A stretch of DNA of 64,000 nt, taken from NCBI GenBank assembly GCA_965661765.1, contig CBFIFE010000001.1, forward strand, positions 41,860-105,859. The letters run 5' to 3'. The notes under the pieces are model-generated. The model was not told where the DNA came from, ran no database searches, and saw only the letters and a program-made list of their open reading frames with translations. Numbering within the stretch: position 1 is the stretch's first letter; each line of letters starts with the position of its first letter. This DNA comes from JBMYZL01 sp965661765 (lineage in GTDB: Bacteria > Bacteroidota > Bacteroidia > Flavobacteriales_D > Sanyastnellaceae). A program made the translations under genes and the position numbers. Shown piece after piece: positions 7,832 through 17,400 of this stretch.

Positions 7832-9061
7832 TCACAAATGCGCCAGCGCCTGGGCGAGGTCCGCAACCAAGTCGTCGGGGTGTTCCAGCCCCACACTGAT
7901 TCGAATCAAGCCTTCCGTGATGCCATGCGCCGCTTTGACTTCAGGGGGAACACCGGCATGCGTCATGCTCGCTGGATGTTCGGCCAATGATTCGGTCGAG
8001 CCGAGGCTCACGGCGAGTTGGAAGTGCTGAAGTTTGTCCAGAACGCTGAATGCAGCCTGCCTCCCGCCGCGCACCACGAAGGCGGCCATGGCGCCGCCCC
8101 CCTGCATTTGTTCTGCTGCAATCGCACGGTCCGACTCGGTTTCCAAATCCGCAGGCCAAGCACTCAACAGCCGCTCAACGGCTGGGTGTTGGCGCAGAAA
8201 ATCGAAGACAATGCCAGCGGTGGCTTGTTGTCGTTCCATCCGAATGGCCAGTGTTTCCATGCTTCGGGCGAGCATCCATGCGGTGTGTGGGTCCGCTGCA
8301 CCACCGAGAAAATGGCGAAACTCCCGGACCCGCCCCACGGCATCCTCGGAACCGCTGACGGCACCGGCCACAAGGTCGCTGTGTCCGCCGATGTATTTGG
8401 TGGCGGAGTACACCAGAAGGTCTGCGCCAAGGGCGAGCGGGCGTTGCAAGATGGGCCCCATGTAGGTGTTGTCAACAATCACTTGGATGGGAAAATCTGG
8501 ACGTTCGTGCTGGCGAGCCCAATTGGCGGCCACGCGAATCCGGTGCAGTTGCAAGGTCGGGTTGGCAGGGGTTTCGAGGTAGAGAATGCCAGGGATTTGG
8601 CCTGAATGAGCCGCCAAGGCATCATCCAATGCGGACAATGCGGACAACTCGTGCACTTGCACGCCCCAAGCCGGCAAAATGTCCCGGATGAAGTGCTCGC
8701 TGCCACCGTACAACGGTCCGCAATACCAAACCGGGCGGTCGGCCCCCGACCAAGCGAGCAACGCCGTGGAAATGGCGGCCATGCCAGAGGCAAAAAAGGC
8801 AGCTGATGCGGATTCGTCCCAAGCCGCGAGCCGTTGTTCGGCCATTTCCAATGTCGGATTGGAGAGGCGGCTGTAGATGTATCCTGGCGATTCGGGCGCT
8901 TTGGCACCGGGTACACCGTAAGCGGTTTCAAGGTGAGCCGCCCCGACCTCCGCTGAAGGAAAAACAAAGGTGCTCGCAGGGTGAAGTGGCGGTTTGACGG
9001 CACCGAGGTGATCGGCCGGCCGATGCCCGGCAAAGGGCGCCGAAGTTTCGAGGTGTGGCAT
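7832..9061 (-). CDS. Cys/Met metabolism PLP-dependent enzyme (trans-sulfuration family; methionine gamma-lyase or cystathionine gamma-synthase like)
   Basis: 409 aa. PLP-enzyme hallmarks: YSRLSNPTLEMAEQRLA (about 63-79), ETPANPTL (163-170), VIVDNTY (194-200) and the Schiff-base lysine in YSATKYIGGHSD (Lys 222). The family makes or breaks C-S bonds in cystathionine, methionine or O-acyl-homoserine; which reaction applies here cannot be read safely. A loop at about 47-60 (AYGVPGAKAPESPG) is longer than in MetB. The gene is divergent from an Lrp/AsnC regulator 101 bp away, the classic arrangement for an amino-acid-responsive catabolic enzyme, which favours a degradative lyase. Confidence 0.85.
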   Translation of the reverse strand: MPHLETSAPFAGHRPADHLGAVKPPLHPASTFVFPSAEVGAAHLETAYGVPGAKAPESPGYIYSRLSNPTLEMAEQRLAAWDESASAAFFASGMAAISTALLAWSGADRPVWYCGPLYGGSEHFIRDILPAWGVQVHELSALSALDDALAAHSGQIPGILYLETPANPTLQLHRIRVAANWARQHERPDFPIQVIVDNTYMGPILQRPLALGADLLVYSATKYIGGHSDLVAGAVSGSEDAVGRVREFRHFLGGAADPHTAWMLARSMETLAIRMERQQATAGIVFDFLRQHPAVERLLSAWPADLETESDRAIAAEQMQGGGAMAAFVVRGGRQAAFSVLDKLQHFQLAVSLGSTESLAEHPASMTHAGVPPEVKAAHGITEGLIRISVGLEHPDDLVADLAQALAHL

Positions 9062-9097
9062 GTGTGGAATTTCGGCGATTTGGGGGCAAAACGGATC

Positions 9098-9184
9098 ACT
9101 TGCAGAACAAACGGTTGTTCATGGCCTTAAAACGAATAAAACGTTCTGTAATTTCGTCTCAAATGAACAACTTGCGGAACAAAA
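9098..9184. promoter_or_regulatory. Candidate Lrp operator: direct repeats plus palindrome
   Basis: ACTTGCRGAACAAA occurs twice in the same orientation (9098-9111 and 9170-9183), 72 bp apart. The first copy runs into a perfect palindrome GAACAA-N4-TTGTTC (9105-9120). Further GAACAA copies occur at 9165. Lrp-family proteins bind repeated sites on wrapped DNA, so this divergent region is a likely target of the adjacent regulator. Confidence 0.5.
9149..9156 (+). promoter_or_regulatory. -7 box (TAATTTCG) of the Lrp gene
   Basis: TAnnTTCG variant of the -7 element, six bases before the ATG at 9163. It supports that start over the further upstream in-frame codons. Confidence 0.45.
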
Positions 9185-9636
9185 TGCAGCCGGTGACCTT
9201 GGATGCATTGGATCGGGCCTTGGTCCATGCCTTGCGCACGGATGGCCGGAAGTCCATGCAGGCGCTCGGGGAGGAGACGGGATTGAGCCGATCGGCCGTC
9301 TTCACACGGGTGCGGCGGTTGGAAGCCGATGGATTGATTCAGGGGTACACCGCACGGATTGATCGCAGGAAGCTGGGCTTGCAGATCCGAGCGTTTTGCA
9401 ACGTCCAGCTCAAACAACACGATGCGCGGTACTTGACGGAATTCGAAGCCAGGATCGGTGATTTCAAGGAAGTCCATTCCTGTTACCACATCGCCGGGTC
9501 ATTCGACTACTTGTTGGCCGTTTTTGTGGCGGACATGGACGCCTACCACGATTTCATCTCACGCAAACTTGCTGCGATGGACAACATCGGAACGGTCCAA
9601 AGTTCCTTCGTGATGCGAGAAGTGATCGAACGTTGA
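9163..9636 (+). CDS. Lrp/AsnC family transcriptional regulator
   Basis: 157 aa, typical of the family. The N-terminal helix-turn-helix is visible (DRALVHALRTDGRKS ... LGEETGLSRSAVFTRVRR LEADGLIQGY), followed by the RAM effector-binding domain (FCNVQLKQHDARYLTEF ... VHSCYHIAGSFDYLL). The start at 9163 is chosen because a -7 box ends 6 bases upstream and it precedes the conserved LDALDR segment closely; an ATG at 9184 is an alternative. Divergent from the PLP enzyme, which it probably regulates together with its own gene. Confidence 0.9.
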   Translation: MNNLRNKMQPVTLDALDRALVHALRTDGRKSMQALGEETGLSRSAVFTRVRRLEADGLIQGYTARIDRRKLGLQIRAFCNVQLKQHDARYLTEFEARIGDFKEVHSCYHIAGSFDYLLAVFVADMDAYHDFISRKLAAMDNIGTVQSSFVMREVIER

Positions 9637-9642
9637 TGCCGC

Positions 9643-10833
9643 TCAATCCTTCAATGCGGCGACGCCCGGCAACACCTTGCCTTCAAGGTATTCGAGCATC
9701 GCTCCCCCGCCGGTGCTGACGTAGCTTACCTGCTGGGCGAGTCCGGCTTGGTTGATGGCCGCCACGGAATCCCCGCCCCCAATGAGCGTGAACGCCCCTT
9801 TGTGTGCGGTCACATCGGCCAAGGCTTGGGCAACAGCGTTGGTCCCAGCTGCAAAGGCGGCCATTTCAAAGACCCCCATGGGGCCGTTCCACAGAATGGT
9901 TTGGGACGTCAGGACGGCCTCCACAAAAGTGGCCGTGGTTGTCGGACCGATGTCCAAGCCCATCCACCCATCTGGAATGGCATGGGTGGGCACAATTTGT
10001 GTGTTGGCGTCTGCGGCAAACGCATCGGCTGCCAAGGTGTCGGTGGGCAACATCAATTGCGTGCCTGCGGCACGGGCTTTTTCCAAAATGGCCAAAGCTT
10101 GGGCGTGCATTTCGGGTTCCGCGAGGCTCTCGCCGATGTTTCCGCCCTGTGCTTGCACAAACGTGTAGGCCATGCCGCCGCCCACAATCAAGCGGTCCAC
10201 CCGCCCGATGAGGTGTTCGATGATGCCGAGTTTTGAGCTCACTTTTGCGCCACCGATGATGGCTGTCAGGGGCTTTTCAGGATGGGCCAGGACCTTTTGC
10301 AGCGCGTCGATTTCGCGGGCCAGCAGCAGGCCATGCGCCTTGTCTTGTGGGAAAAACTTCGCGATCACCGCAGTGGATGCGTGCGCGCGGTGCGCGGTGC
10401 CGAAAGCGTCGTTGATGTAGCAATCGCCGTTTTCGGCGAGCTGGCCAGCAAAGAATTCATCGCCCGCCTTCTCTTCTTTGTGGAAGCGCAGGTTTTCGAG
10501 GATCACCACTTGACCCGGTTGCAATCCCGTGGTGACATCCAAAGCGGCATCGCCCACACAATCTGCGGCAAACACCACCGGTCGTCCGAGGAGGGATTCC
10601 ACCGCAGGCACAATGTGCCGCAGGCTGAGGGCGTCTTCCCGCCCTCGGGGCCGGCCGAGATGAGACATCAGCACCACAGCGCCGCCCTCGCTCAACACGT
10701 GTTCAATCGTGGGCAAAGCCGCGCGAATTCGGGTATCATCGGTGACTTCCCGGGCTTCGTTCAAAGGGACGTTGAAGTCAACGCGAATCAAGGCGCGGCG
10801 ACCGGCCAAATCAAGGTCTTGCAACAAACTCAT
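9643..10833 (-). CDS. pgk: Phosphoglycerate kinase
   Basis: 396 aa, standard length. Catalyses 1,3-bisphosphoglycerate + ADP to 3-phosphoglycerate + ATP in the cytoplasm. Family blocks are all present: RVDFNVPLN (about 17-25), MSHLGRPRG, ILENLRFHKEE, AFGTAHRAHAS, IGGAKVSSKLGII, and the C-terminal nucleotide loop IGGGDSVAA. It begins 15 bp after the glyS stop and appears to be its second gene. It ends 6 bp from the convergent Lrp gene. Confidence 0.98.
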   Translation of the reverse strand: MSLLQDLDLAGRRALIRVDFNVPLNEAREVTDDTRIRAALPTIEHVLSEGGAVVLMSHLGRPRGREDALSLRHIVPAVESLLGRPVVFAADCVGDAALDVTTGLQPGQVVILENLRFHKEEKAGDEFFAGQLAENGDCYINDAFGTAHRAHASTAVIAKFFPQDKAHGLLLAREIDALQKVLAHPEKPLTAIIGGAKVSSKLGIIEHLIGRVDRLIVGGGMAYTFVQAQGGNIGESLAEPEMHAQALAILEKARAAGTQLMLPTDTLAADAFAADANTQIVPTHAIPDGWMGLDIGPTTTATFVEAVLTSQTILWNGPMGVFEMAAFAAGTNAVAQALADVTAHKGAFTLIGGGDSVAAINQAGLAQQVSYVSTGGGAMLEYLEGKVLPGVAALKD

Positions 10834-10848
10834 TGTGCGATCAGAATT

Positions 10849-12378
10849 TCAGTGAAACAGTTGGGCGAGGCCCACTTTGTTGTGGACCACACCAGACAAG
10901 GCATCGATTGGGATGCGTTCTTGGGTCATGGTGTCGCGGTCGCGCACCGTGACGGCGCCATCGGTCAGGGTGTCGTGGTCAATGGTGATGCACAAGGGTG
11001 TTCCAATGGCATCTTGCCGCCTGTACCGCCGGCCGATGGCGTCTTTTTCGTCATACTGCACGTTGTGATCGAGTTGCAGCATGCGCAACACCTCGCGCGC
11101 CTTCTCGGGCAAACCGTCTTTTTTGATGAGGGGCAAGACCGCGGCCTTCACAGGGGCCAGCGGTGCAGGGATTCTCAGCACCGTCCGGGCCGAACCATCT
11201 TCCAGCGTTTCCTCCGCATAGGCCGCCGACAAGGTGGCGAGGAACATGCGATCGAGGCCGATGGACGTTTCCACCACATAGGGCACAAAGCTCTCTTTCG
11301 TCTCCGGGTCAAAGTACCGCAGTTTTCGGCCGCTGTGCTCTTCGTGTTGCCGCAAATCAAAATCGGTTCGGGAATGGATGCCCTCGAGCTCTTTGAATCC
11401 CATCGGGAAGCGGAATTCAATGTCTGCGGCGGCATCGGCGTAGTGGGCGAGTTTCACATGATCGTGAAAGCGGTGCATGCCATCGCCGAGGCCCAGCGCC
11501 TTGTGCCATTTCAACCGTTCGGCCTTCCAGTATTCGTACCATTCGCCCTGTGTGCCCGGCTTGACGAAGAATTGCATCTCCATTTGTTCGAATTCCCGCA
11601 TGCGGAAAATGAACTGCCGGGCGATGATTTCATTGCGGAAAGCCTTGCCGATTTGGGCAATGCCAAATGGCAATTTCATCCGCCCACTTTTCTGCACGTT
11701 CAGGAAGTTGACAAAAATCCCCTGGGCCGTCTCCGGCCGCAAGTAGATGATCCCCGAGTCACCTGAGACTGCGCCCAATTCCGTCTTGAACATCAGGTTG
11801 AACTGCCGAACATCTGTCCAATTCCGGCTGCCTGTGTCGGGGTCGGCAATTTCCAAATCCTCAATCAAAGCTTTGACGCCAGCGAGGTCATCGGCATCCA
11901 TCGCAGCCTTGAAACGGTCGCGGATGTCATCGATTTGCTTTTGACGATCCAACACCCGGCCATTTGTGGCGCGAAACTGGGCCTCATCGAACGCATCGCC
12001 AAACCGCTTGGCCGCCTTCGCCACGTCCTTTTCATTCTTCGCCTCGATTTTGGCCATGTGGTCCTCAATCAACACATCCGCCCGGTAGCGCTTCTTGGAA
12101 TCCTTGTTGTCAATCAGCGGGTCGTTGAACGCGTCGACGTGTCCGGAGGCTTTCCAAGTCGTCGGATGCATGAAAATGGACGCGTCGATGCCCACGATGT
12201 TTTCGTGCATGCGGACCATCGCCGTCCACCAGTAATGCTTGATGTTGTTCTTCAGCTCAGCGCCCAACTGGCCGTAGTCGTATGCGGCAGATAGGCCGTC
12301 ATAAATTTCGCTGGAGGGAAAGACGAAGCCATACTCCTTGGCGTGGCTGATGACTTGTTTGAGGAGGTCGTCGCTCAT
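10849..12378 (-). CDS. glyS: Glycyl-tRNA synthetase (class II, homodimeric type)
   Basis: 509 aa. Charges tRNA-Gly. The N-terminus (AKEYGFVFPSSEIYDGL) and class II motifs match the alpha2-type enzyme: motif 2 region with LRPETAQGIFVNF, motif 3 region with ETSIGLDRMFLATL, and a C-terminal anticodon-binding domain (APVKAAVLPLIKKDGLPEKA, then DAIGRRYRRQDAIGTP). Preceded by an exact TACCTTTGC box 19 bases upstream; unlike many genes here it keeps a short leader. Co-transcribed with pgk. Confidence 0.97.
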   Translation of the reverse strand: MSDDLLKQVISHAKEYGFVFPSSEIYDGLSAAYDYGQLGAELKNNIKHYWWTAMVRMHENIVGIDASIFMHPTTWKASGHVDAFNDPLIDNKDSKKRYRADVLIEDHMAKIEAKNEKDVAKAAKRFGDAFDEAQFRATNGRVLDRQKQIDDIRDRFKAAMDADDLAGVKALIEDLEIADPDTGSRNWTDVRQFNLMFKTELGAVSGDSGIIYLRPETAQGIFVNFLNVQKSGRMKLPFGIAQIGKAFRNEIIARQFIFRMREFEQMEMQFFVKPGTQGEWYEYWKAERLKWHKALGLGDGMHRFHDHVKLAHYADAAADIEFRFPMGFKELEGIHSRTDFDLRQHEEHSGRKLRYFDPETKESFVPYVVETSIGLDRMFLATLSAAYAEETLEDGSARTVLRIPAPLAPVKAAVLPLIKKDGLPEKAREVLRMLQLDHNVQYDEKDAIGRRYRRQDAIGTPLCITIDHDTLTDGAVTVRDRDTMTQERIPIDALSGVVHNKVGLAQLFH

Positions 12379-12397
12379 GGGGGTCCGGATTTGGTCT

Positions 12398-12406
12398 GCA
12401 AAGGTA
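12398..12406 (-). promoter_or_regulatory. -7 box (TACCTTTGC) of glyS-pgk
   Basis: Exact TAnnTTTG followed by C. Nineteen bases separate it from the glyS ATG. Confidence 0.65.
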
Positions 12407-12485
12407 CGATTTCCCTTGTGCTTTCAGGCCAAATTCGCCGCCACCGCCACCATCCCGTTCCCCACAAATTAACCCGCGCCTGACC

Positions 12486-12493
12486 TACATTTG
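12486..12493 (+). promoter_or_regulatory. -7 box (TACATTTG) of sulfotransferase-gpsA
   Basis: Exact TAnnTTTG, five bases before the GTG start at 12499. Confidence 0.6.
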
Positions 12494-12498
12494 CCTCC

Positions 12499-13395
12499 GT
12501 GCAACAAAAACCCATTTTTCTGCTCGGGCTGGGCTTTCAAAAAGCAGGGACCACCTGGCTCAATGCGCATTTGAGCCAACACCCGGATACGGCTTTTCGG
12601 CACAACTTGACCAAGGAGTTGAACCTGGGGCTCAGTGGTTTTCAACGCAAGCCGAACCTGATTTTGGAGCCCCGAAGGTTTTGGAAATCCGTCAAGTGTG
12701 AGTTGCAGCTGCGCCAGCATTTGCGGAAGGGCGTTCAGGGCAGCTTTGACAAGCCTTTGTTGGGCCAGCCGCGTCGGAAGGTTCTTTGGCGTTTTGCGTC
12801 CACCGGGGCGATGCATCGGATGTTTTTGCGCTGGTCTCGGCCCACCCCTGAGCATCCGCGGGGACTGGTGGTGGGCGACATCACCCCGTATGCCATCTAT
12901 CAGCCTGAGCGGCAGTTGGAGAAGTTGGTGGCCTTGCTGCGAAAGGACTTCGAGGTGAGGCCCTTTGTGATTTGGCGGGATCCCTTGACCCGTCTTGATT
13001 CGGCGATGAAGCATTCCAGAAGGCGTCCGGAAAACCAGGCCACAAAAGACCTGGAGCATTTCTGCAAGTGTGGATTCATTGCGGGGTGGGCTGCAAATGG
13101 ACATTATGCGCTTGCTGTGGAGCGACTGAACGACATGTTTCCTGATGCGCATGAGTTGATTTATGAGGAGCTGTTCGGCCCGGATGGCCAAGCCCACCTC
13201 GACGCTTTTCACCGCTTCGCCGGCCTGAGCGAACGGCCTGGCGATTTTGGAATGCGGATTCACGATGCTGGCAAATCCGAAATTGGATTGAACCCAGAAC
13301 AGCGATTGGCCGCTCGGGGGTTCTTGCAAGTTCAATACGACGTGATGGTGGAGCGGTTCGGCGCCGATCGTTTGGCCCCCATTTGGAACATCTGA
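12499..13395 (+). CDS. PAPS-dependent sulfotransferase family protein
   Basis: 298 aa from a GTG placed 5 bases after a TACATTTG box. The N-terminal LLGLGFQKAGTTWLNAHL (about 8-25) is the 5'-phosphosulfate-binding loop of sulfotransferases (GxxKxGTT). VIWRDPLTRLDSAMKH at about 158-173 fits the 3'-phosphate-binding motif (RDPxxRxxS). Such enzymes transfer sulfate from PAPS to hydroxyls of glycans, lipids or proteins; the acceptor is unknown. It lies 6 bp upstream of gpsA in the same direction, so a link to glycerolipid or surface-lipid modification is possible but only inferred. Confidence 0.8.
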   Translation: MQQKPIFLLGLGFQKAGTTWLNAHLSQHPDTAFRHNLTKELNLGLSGFQRKPNLILEPRRFWKSVKCELQLRQHLRKGVQGSFDKPLLGQPRRKVLWRFASTGAMHRMFLRWSRPTPEHPRGLVVGDITPYAIYQPERQLEKLVALLRKDFEVRPFVIWRDPLTRLDSAMKHSRRRPENQATKDLEHFCKCGFIAGWAANGHYALAVERLNDMFPDAHELIYEELFGPDGQAHLDAFHRFAGLSERPGDFGMRIHDAGKSEIGLNPEQRLAARGFLQVQYDVMVERFGADRLAPIWNI

Positions 13396-13401
13396 ATCAC
13401 C

Positions 13402-14400
13402 ATGGCGAAACAACCTTCCATCGGACTTCTCGGCAGCGGCAGTTGGGCCACGGCCATTGCAAAAATGCTGCTCAACAACGTGGACACCTTGCACTGGTGG
13501 GTTCGGCGGGAGGAGACGGCGGAATACCTCACCATGTACGGGCGCAACCCGCATTACATCCAGAGCATTGCCTTCAACCCGGTTCAGTTGGACGTCAGCA
13601 CGGACATGCAGACGATTGTGGACAAAAGCGACATCCTCATTTTCGCCATTCCATCCATCCACTTGCACAACACCATGGAAAAGTTCAGGCCGACGGGGCT
13701 GGAAAACAAGATGTTGTTCAGTGCGATCAAGGGCATGGTGGTGGAATATGACAGCATTCCGGCGCGTTATCTGCACAAGCAGTTTGGGACGCCTTATGAC
13801 CAAATCGGGCTCATCGCCGGCCCCTGTCACGCCGAGGAAGTGGCCCGAGAGAAGATGTCCTACCTGACGGTGGCCTGCCCAGACCTCGGGCCTGCCCGCG
13901 TGTTGGCGGACTTGCTGGAAAATCGGTTCATTCGCGTGAAGACCAGCCGAGATGTTTTCGGCACGGAACTCGCAGCGGTGCTCAAGAACATCTACGCGAT
14001 TGCGGCGGGAATTGCCCACGGCTTGGGGTACGGTGACAACTTTCTGAGTGTGTTGATATCCAACGCGTCACAAGAAATGAAGGCCTTTCTGGCCGCCGTT
14101 CATCGCGTGGATCGGGACGTGAAGGAGAGTCCCTATCTCGGGGATTTGCTCGTGACCGCCTACAGTTTGCACAGCCGCAACCGCACACTTGGCACAATGA
14201 TTGGCAAAGGGTACAGCGTCAAGGGCGCCATCATGGAAATGGACATGGTGGCCGAGGGGTTCAATGGCTCGCAAGGCATCCACGAGATGAACAAAAAGTT
14301 CCAAGTGAGTTTGCCGATTGCCGAAGCCGTTTATCGCATTCTCCACGAGAAAATGTCACCAGTCATCGAAATGCGACTGCTGGTGGAGGAGTTGAGTTGA
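13402..14400 (+). CDS. gpsA: Glycerol-3-phosphate dehydrogenase [NAD(P)+]
   Basis: 332 aa. Reduces dihydroxyacetone phosphate to sn-glycerol-3-phosphate, the backbone for phospholipids. The N-terminal dinucleotide fold is GLLGSGSWATAIAKMLLNN (about 9-27). Also seen are FSAIKGMVVE, LIAGPCHAEEVAREKM with the substrate-site region, and KNIYAIAAGIAHGLGYGDN around the catalytic Lys. Follows the sulfotransferase by 6 bp and ends 53 bp before the surface-protein start. Confidence 0.96.
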   Translation: MAKQPSIGLLGSGSWATAIAKMLLNNVDTLHWWVRREETAEYLTMYGRNPHYIQSIAFNPVQLDVSTDMQTIVDKSDILIFAIPSIHLHNTMEKFRPTGLENKMLFSAIKGMVVEYDSIPARYLHKQFGTPYDQIGLIAGPCHAEEVAREKMSYLTVACPDLGPARVLADLLENRFIRVKTSRDVFGTELAAVLKNIYAIAAGIAHGLGYGDNFLSVLISNASQEMKAFLAAVHRVDRDVKESPYLGDLLVTAYSLHSRNRTLGTMIGKGYSVKGAIMEMDMVAEGFNGSQGIHEMNKKFQVSLPIAEAVYRILHEKMSPVIEMRLLVEELS

Positions 14401-14442
14401 AACCAGCTGTTGTCCGGGCAACCTCCGCGTGGATTCCTTCGT

Positions 14443-14450
14443 TATCTTGG
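14443..14450 (+). promoter_or_regulatory. -7 box (TATCTTGG) of the giant surface protein
   Basis: TAnnTTGG variant, 3 bases before the ATG at 14454 and 6 before the ATG at 14457. Confidence 0.45.
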
Positions 14451-14453
14451 GGG

Positions 14454-17400
14454 ATGATGGTCAACCGATTGCAGCTGATGTTGTGGGCGACGTGCGTTTG
14501 GGCTGGTGGGCTTCCGCTTTCAGGCCAAACCGACGCCCCGCGCGTCCTCCGCGCTGACCACCATGCGCAGCCCAGTGGTTTCCTGCCGAACGGCGGGCAA
14601 TGGCCGGATGAGGTCACGGGACGGTTGCGGATGGGGACGGCCGATCTTTGGATGACGGCCGACGGATGGCGCGCAGAGGTCTTCGGGCCGGGCTGGGATG
14701 CCCTGACGGCGCACGAGGCCGTGATGGGGGAGACCTCGTTGCAATCGCAAGTTTGGCAAGTGCGGTTCGTCGGTGGATCGACCGCCTTCGACCTCGAATG
14801 GGGGGACCCGACAGCGGAGACACGCTTCAATTTTTACCGGGGCAGCGACCCTTCCCGTTGGGCAGAAGGCTTGCAGTCTCGCCAATCCTTGTCATATCGT
14901 GGCGTTTGGCCCGGTGTGGACCTGCACATGCACCCGGTTCGCGGGGAACGCAACGCCGCGAAGTACGCGTGGACCCTCGCCCCGGGCGCCGACATCTCAG
15001 ACATTGTATTGCAAATGACGGGTGCTCGTTCGGCGTCCGACGGGGAGGGCGGCTTGCGCCATGCCTTGGGTGGTCAGGACGCGCCGTGGGGGCTCATTTC
15101 GGAATCTGCCCCCTGGTGTTACCAAACCCATGGGGCCCGCCTCACCACCGTTCCTTGCCACTGCGACGTGACACCTTCCGAAGGCGGCGGACTGGAGGTT
15201 CGGTATGCAATCGACGGCCCGATGGACCCGACCCGCCCCTTGGTCATTGACCCAGAAATTCAATTCGCCAGTTTCGTGGGTTCAACGGGGGACAGCTGGG
15301 GTTTCACGGCGGGTTATGACGACAACGGCCGCCTCATTGGTGGCAGCGGCGCCCGAGAGACGGGCTACCCCACCACCGCGGGTGCCATCGACGCCACATT
15401 CAATGGGGGTGAATTCGACGTGGGCATCAGTGTTTGGTCCGAAGACGGAAGCGCCCTCGACTACAGCACCTACCTCGGTGGCGGCAACATGGAGTTCCCG
15501 CACAGCATTGCTTCCGATGCCGCAGGGGACATCTTCATCATGGGGACCACTGGGTCGGCATCCTTTCCTGTGACCGCGAACTCCTTGGGCACCTCATTCA
15601 TCGGAGGGGACAACATCGACCTGGGCGCAAACCATTTTTACGGGTCGTACAACGCGGGTTGCGATTTGTTTGTCACCAAGCTGAGTGGGCCGGATGGTGC
15701 AATGCTCGCCAGCACCTTCATAGGTGGTTCCGGCAACGACGGGCTGAACATCGGTGAGAAGCTCAACTACAATTACGGCGACGTGTGTCGGGGAGAAATT
15801 GCCGTGGACCCATCCGGGGGCGTTTGGGTGGCTTCCTCCACGAACAGCCCCGATTTCCCGTTGTTTCAAGCCTTCGAACCCGTCTTGCAAGGCGGCAGCG
15901 ATGGGGTGATTTTTCGCTTGTCGAACAACTTGGCTTCGCTGGAGTTTTCGTCCTACATCGGGGGGGCGGATGATGACGCGGCGTTTGGCATTCAATTCAA
16001 TGCCGCGGGCGATTTGGCCTACATCGCCGGGGGGACGAAAAGCGCGGATTTCATCACCACAACGGGGGCAGTCGTGCCGGATTTGCAAGGAGATGTGGAC
16101 GCTTTCTTGGCCCGATTGAACCTCGGTGGGGCTTTCCCCACAGTGGATGCGGCCACGTTTTTCGGCACGCAAGATTACGATCAGGCGTACTTCGTTCAGC
16201 TCGATACAGAGGATCATCCTTTTTTGATGGGCCAAACCCGGGGCCCCCTCCCCATCTCCGGCCCCGGCGTCTATGCCGACAACCCCAACGGCAGCACCTT
16301 CGTGGCGCGTTTCAGCCCCGACCTTGAAGCGCTGGAGTGGTGCACCCGCGTCGGCGCGAACCAAACGGACATTGACATCAGCCCCACCGCTTTTCTGGTG
16401 TCGGATTGTGACGAAGTGTATTTGTCGGGTTGGGGCGGGGCGACGAATGCATCGAACAGCGGCTATGCTTTCAGCAGCACCACCAATGGCATGCCGACGA
16501 CGGCAGATGCCTACCAATTCTCAACGGATGGCAGCGATTTTTGGCTGGGTGTGTTGGCGCCTGGGGGAACGGATTTGACCTATGGTTCGTTTCTCGGTGG
16601 TCCTTTTGCCAATGAGCATGTCGATGGGGGGACATCGCGGTTTGACAAAAACGGCACCGTGTACCAGGCGGTGTGCGCGGGGTGTGGGGGATTTGACGAT
16701 TTCCCCACCACCGATGGTGCCTACAGCGAAAACAACCTCTCCAGCAATTGCAACCTCGGGGTGTTCAAGTTCAATTTGGGCTCGCTCATTGCCATCATCG
16801 ACATCGACAATTCTGACGGGCTGTGCGTGGGCGATCCGATTCAATTCGTGAACAATTCGTTTGGGGGAACGCAATACGAATGGTTCTTCGGCGACCTGAA
16901 CACGTCCAACGAAGAAAACCCGGAATACCTCTACGATTCTGGAGGCCAGTGGGACATCATGCTGATCGTGTCTGACCCGACCGGTTCAGGGGGATGCCTC
17001 GAGCCGGACACGGCCGTGGCCTCGGTGTTCATCCAGGAAGTGCCCCAACCGACAGTGGATCTGGTGGAACCCATTTGCGAAGGCATGACGGTGACGTTGC
17101 AGGCGTGGGGTGGGTCGGATTTGGTCTGGCAAAATGACCCGACGCTCAACGCCACGGATACCCCCACGCCAGAGGCCACTCCGGCGGTCACAACCACCTA
17201 CTATGTGGAAGAAACGAACGCCTGCGGAACGGGTGTCGACAGCGTGACAGTGGAGGTGACAAGCTTGGACATCAGTGTGTCGAATGATGCGACGATTTGT
17301 CTCGGGGAGACGGTGAATCTCGTTGCCTCGGGTGGTGACGATGTGGTTTGGAGTCCGGCCGTGGGGCTGTCCGATCCGCTTTCGGAAAGCACATCGGCGA

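Noticed and set aside
10282..11766. 494-aa open frame on the plus strand
   Set aside because: Antisense to pgk and glyS; no domain recognisable.
12469..14019. 516-aa open frame on the minus strand
   Set aside because: Antisense to the sulfotransferase and gpsA genes, whose sequences carry the real motifs.
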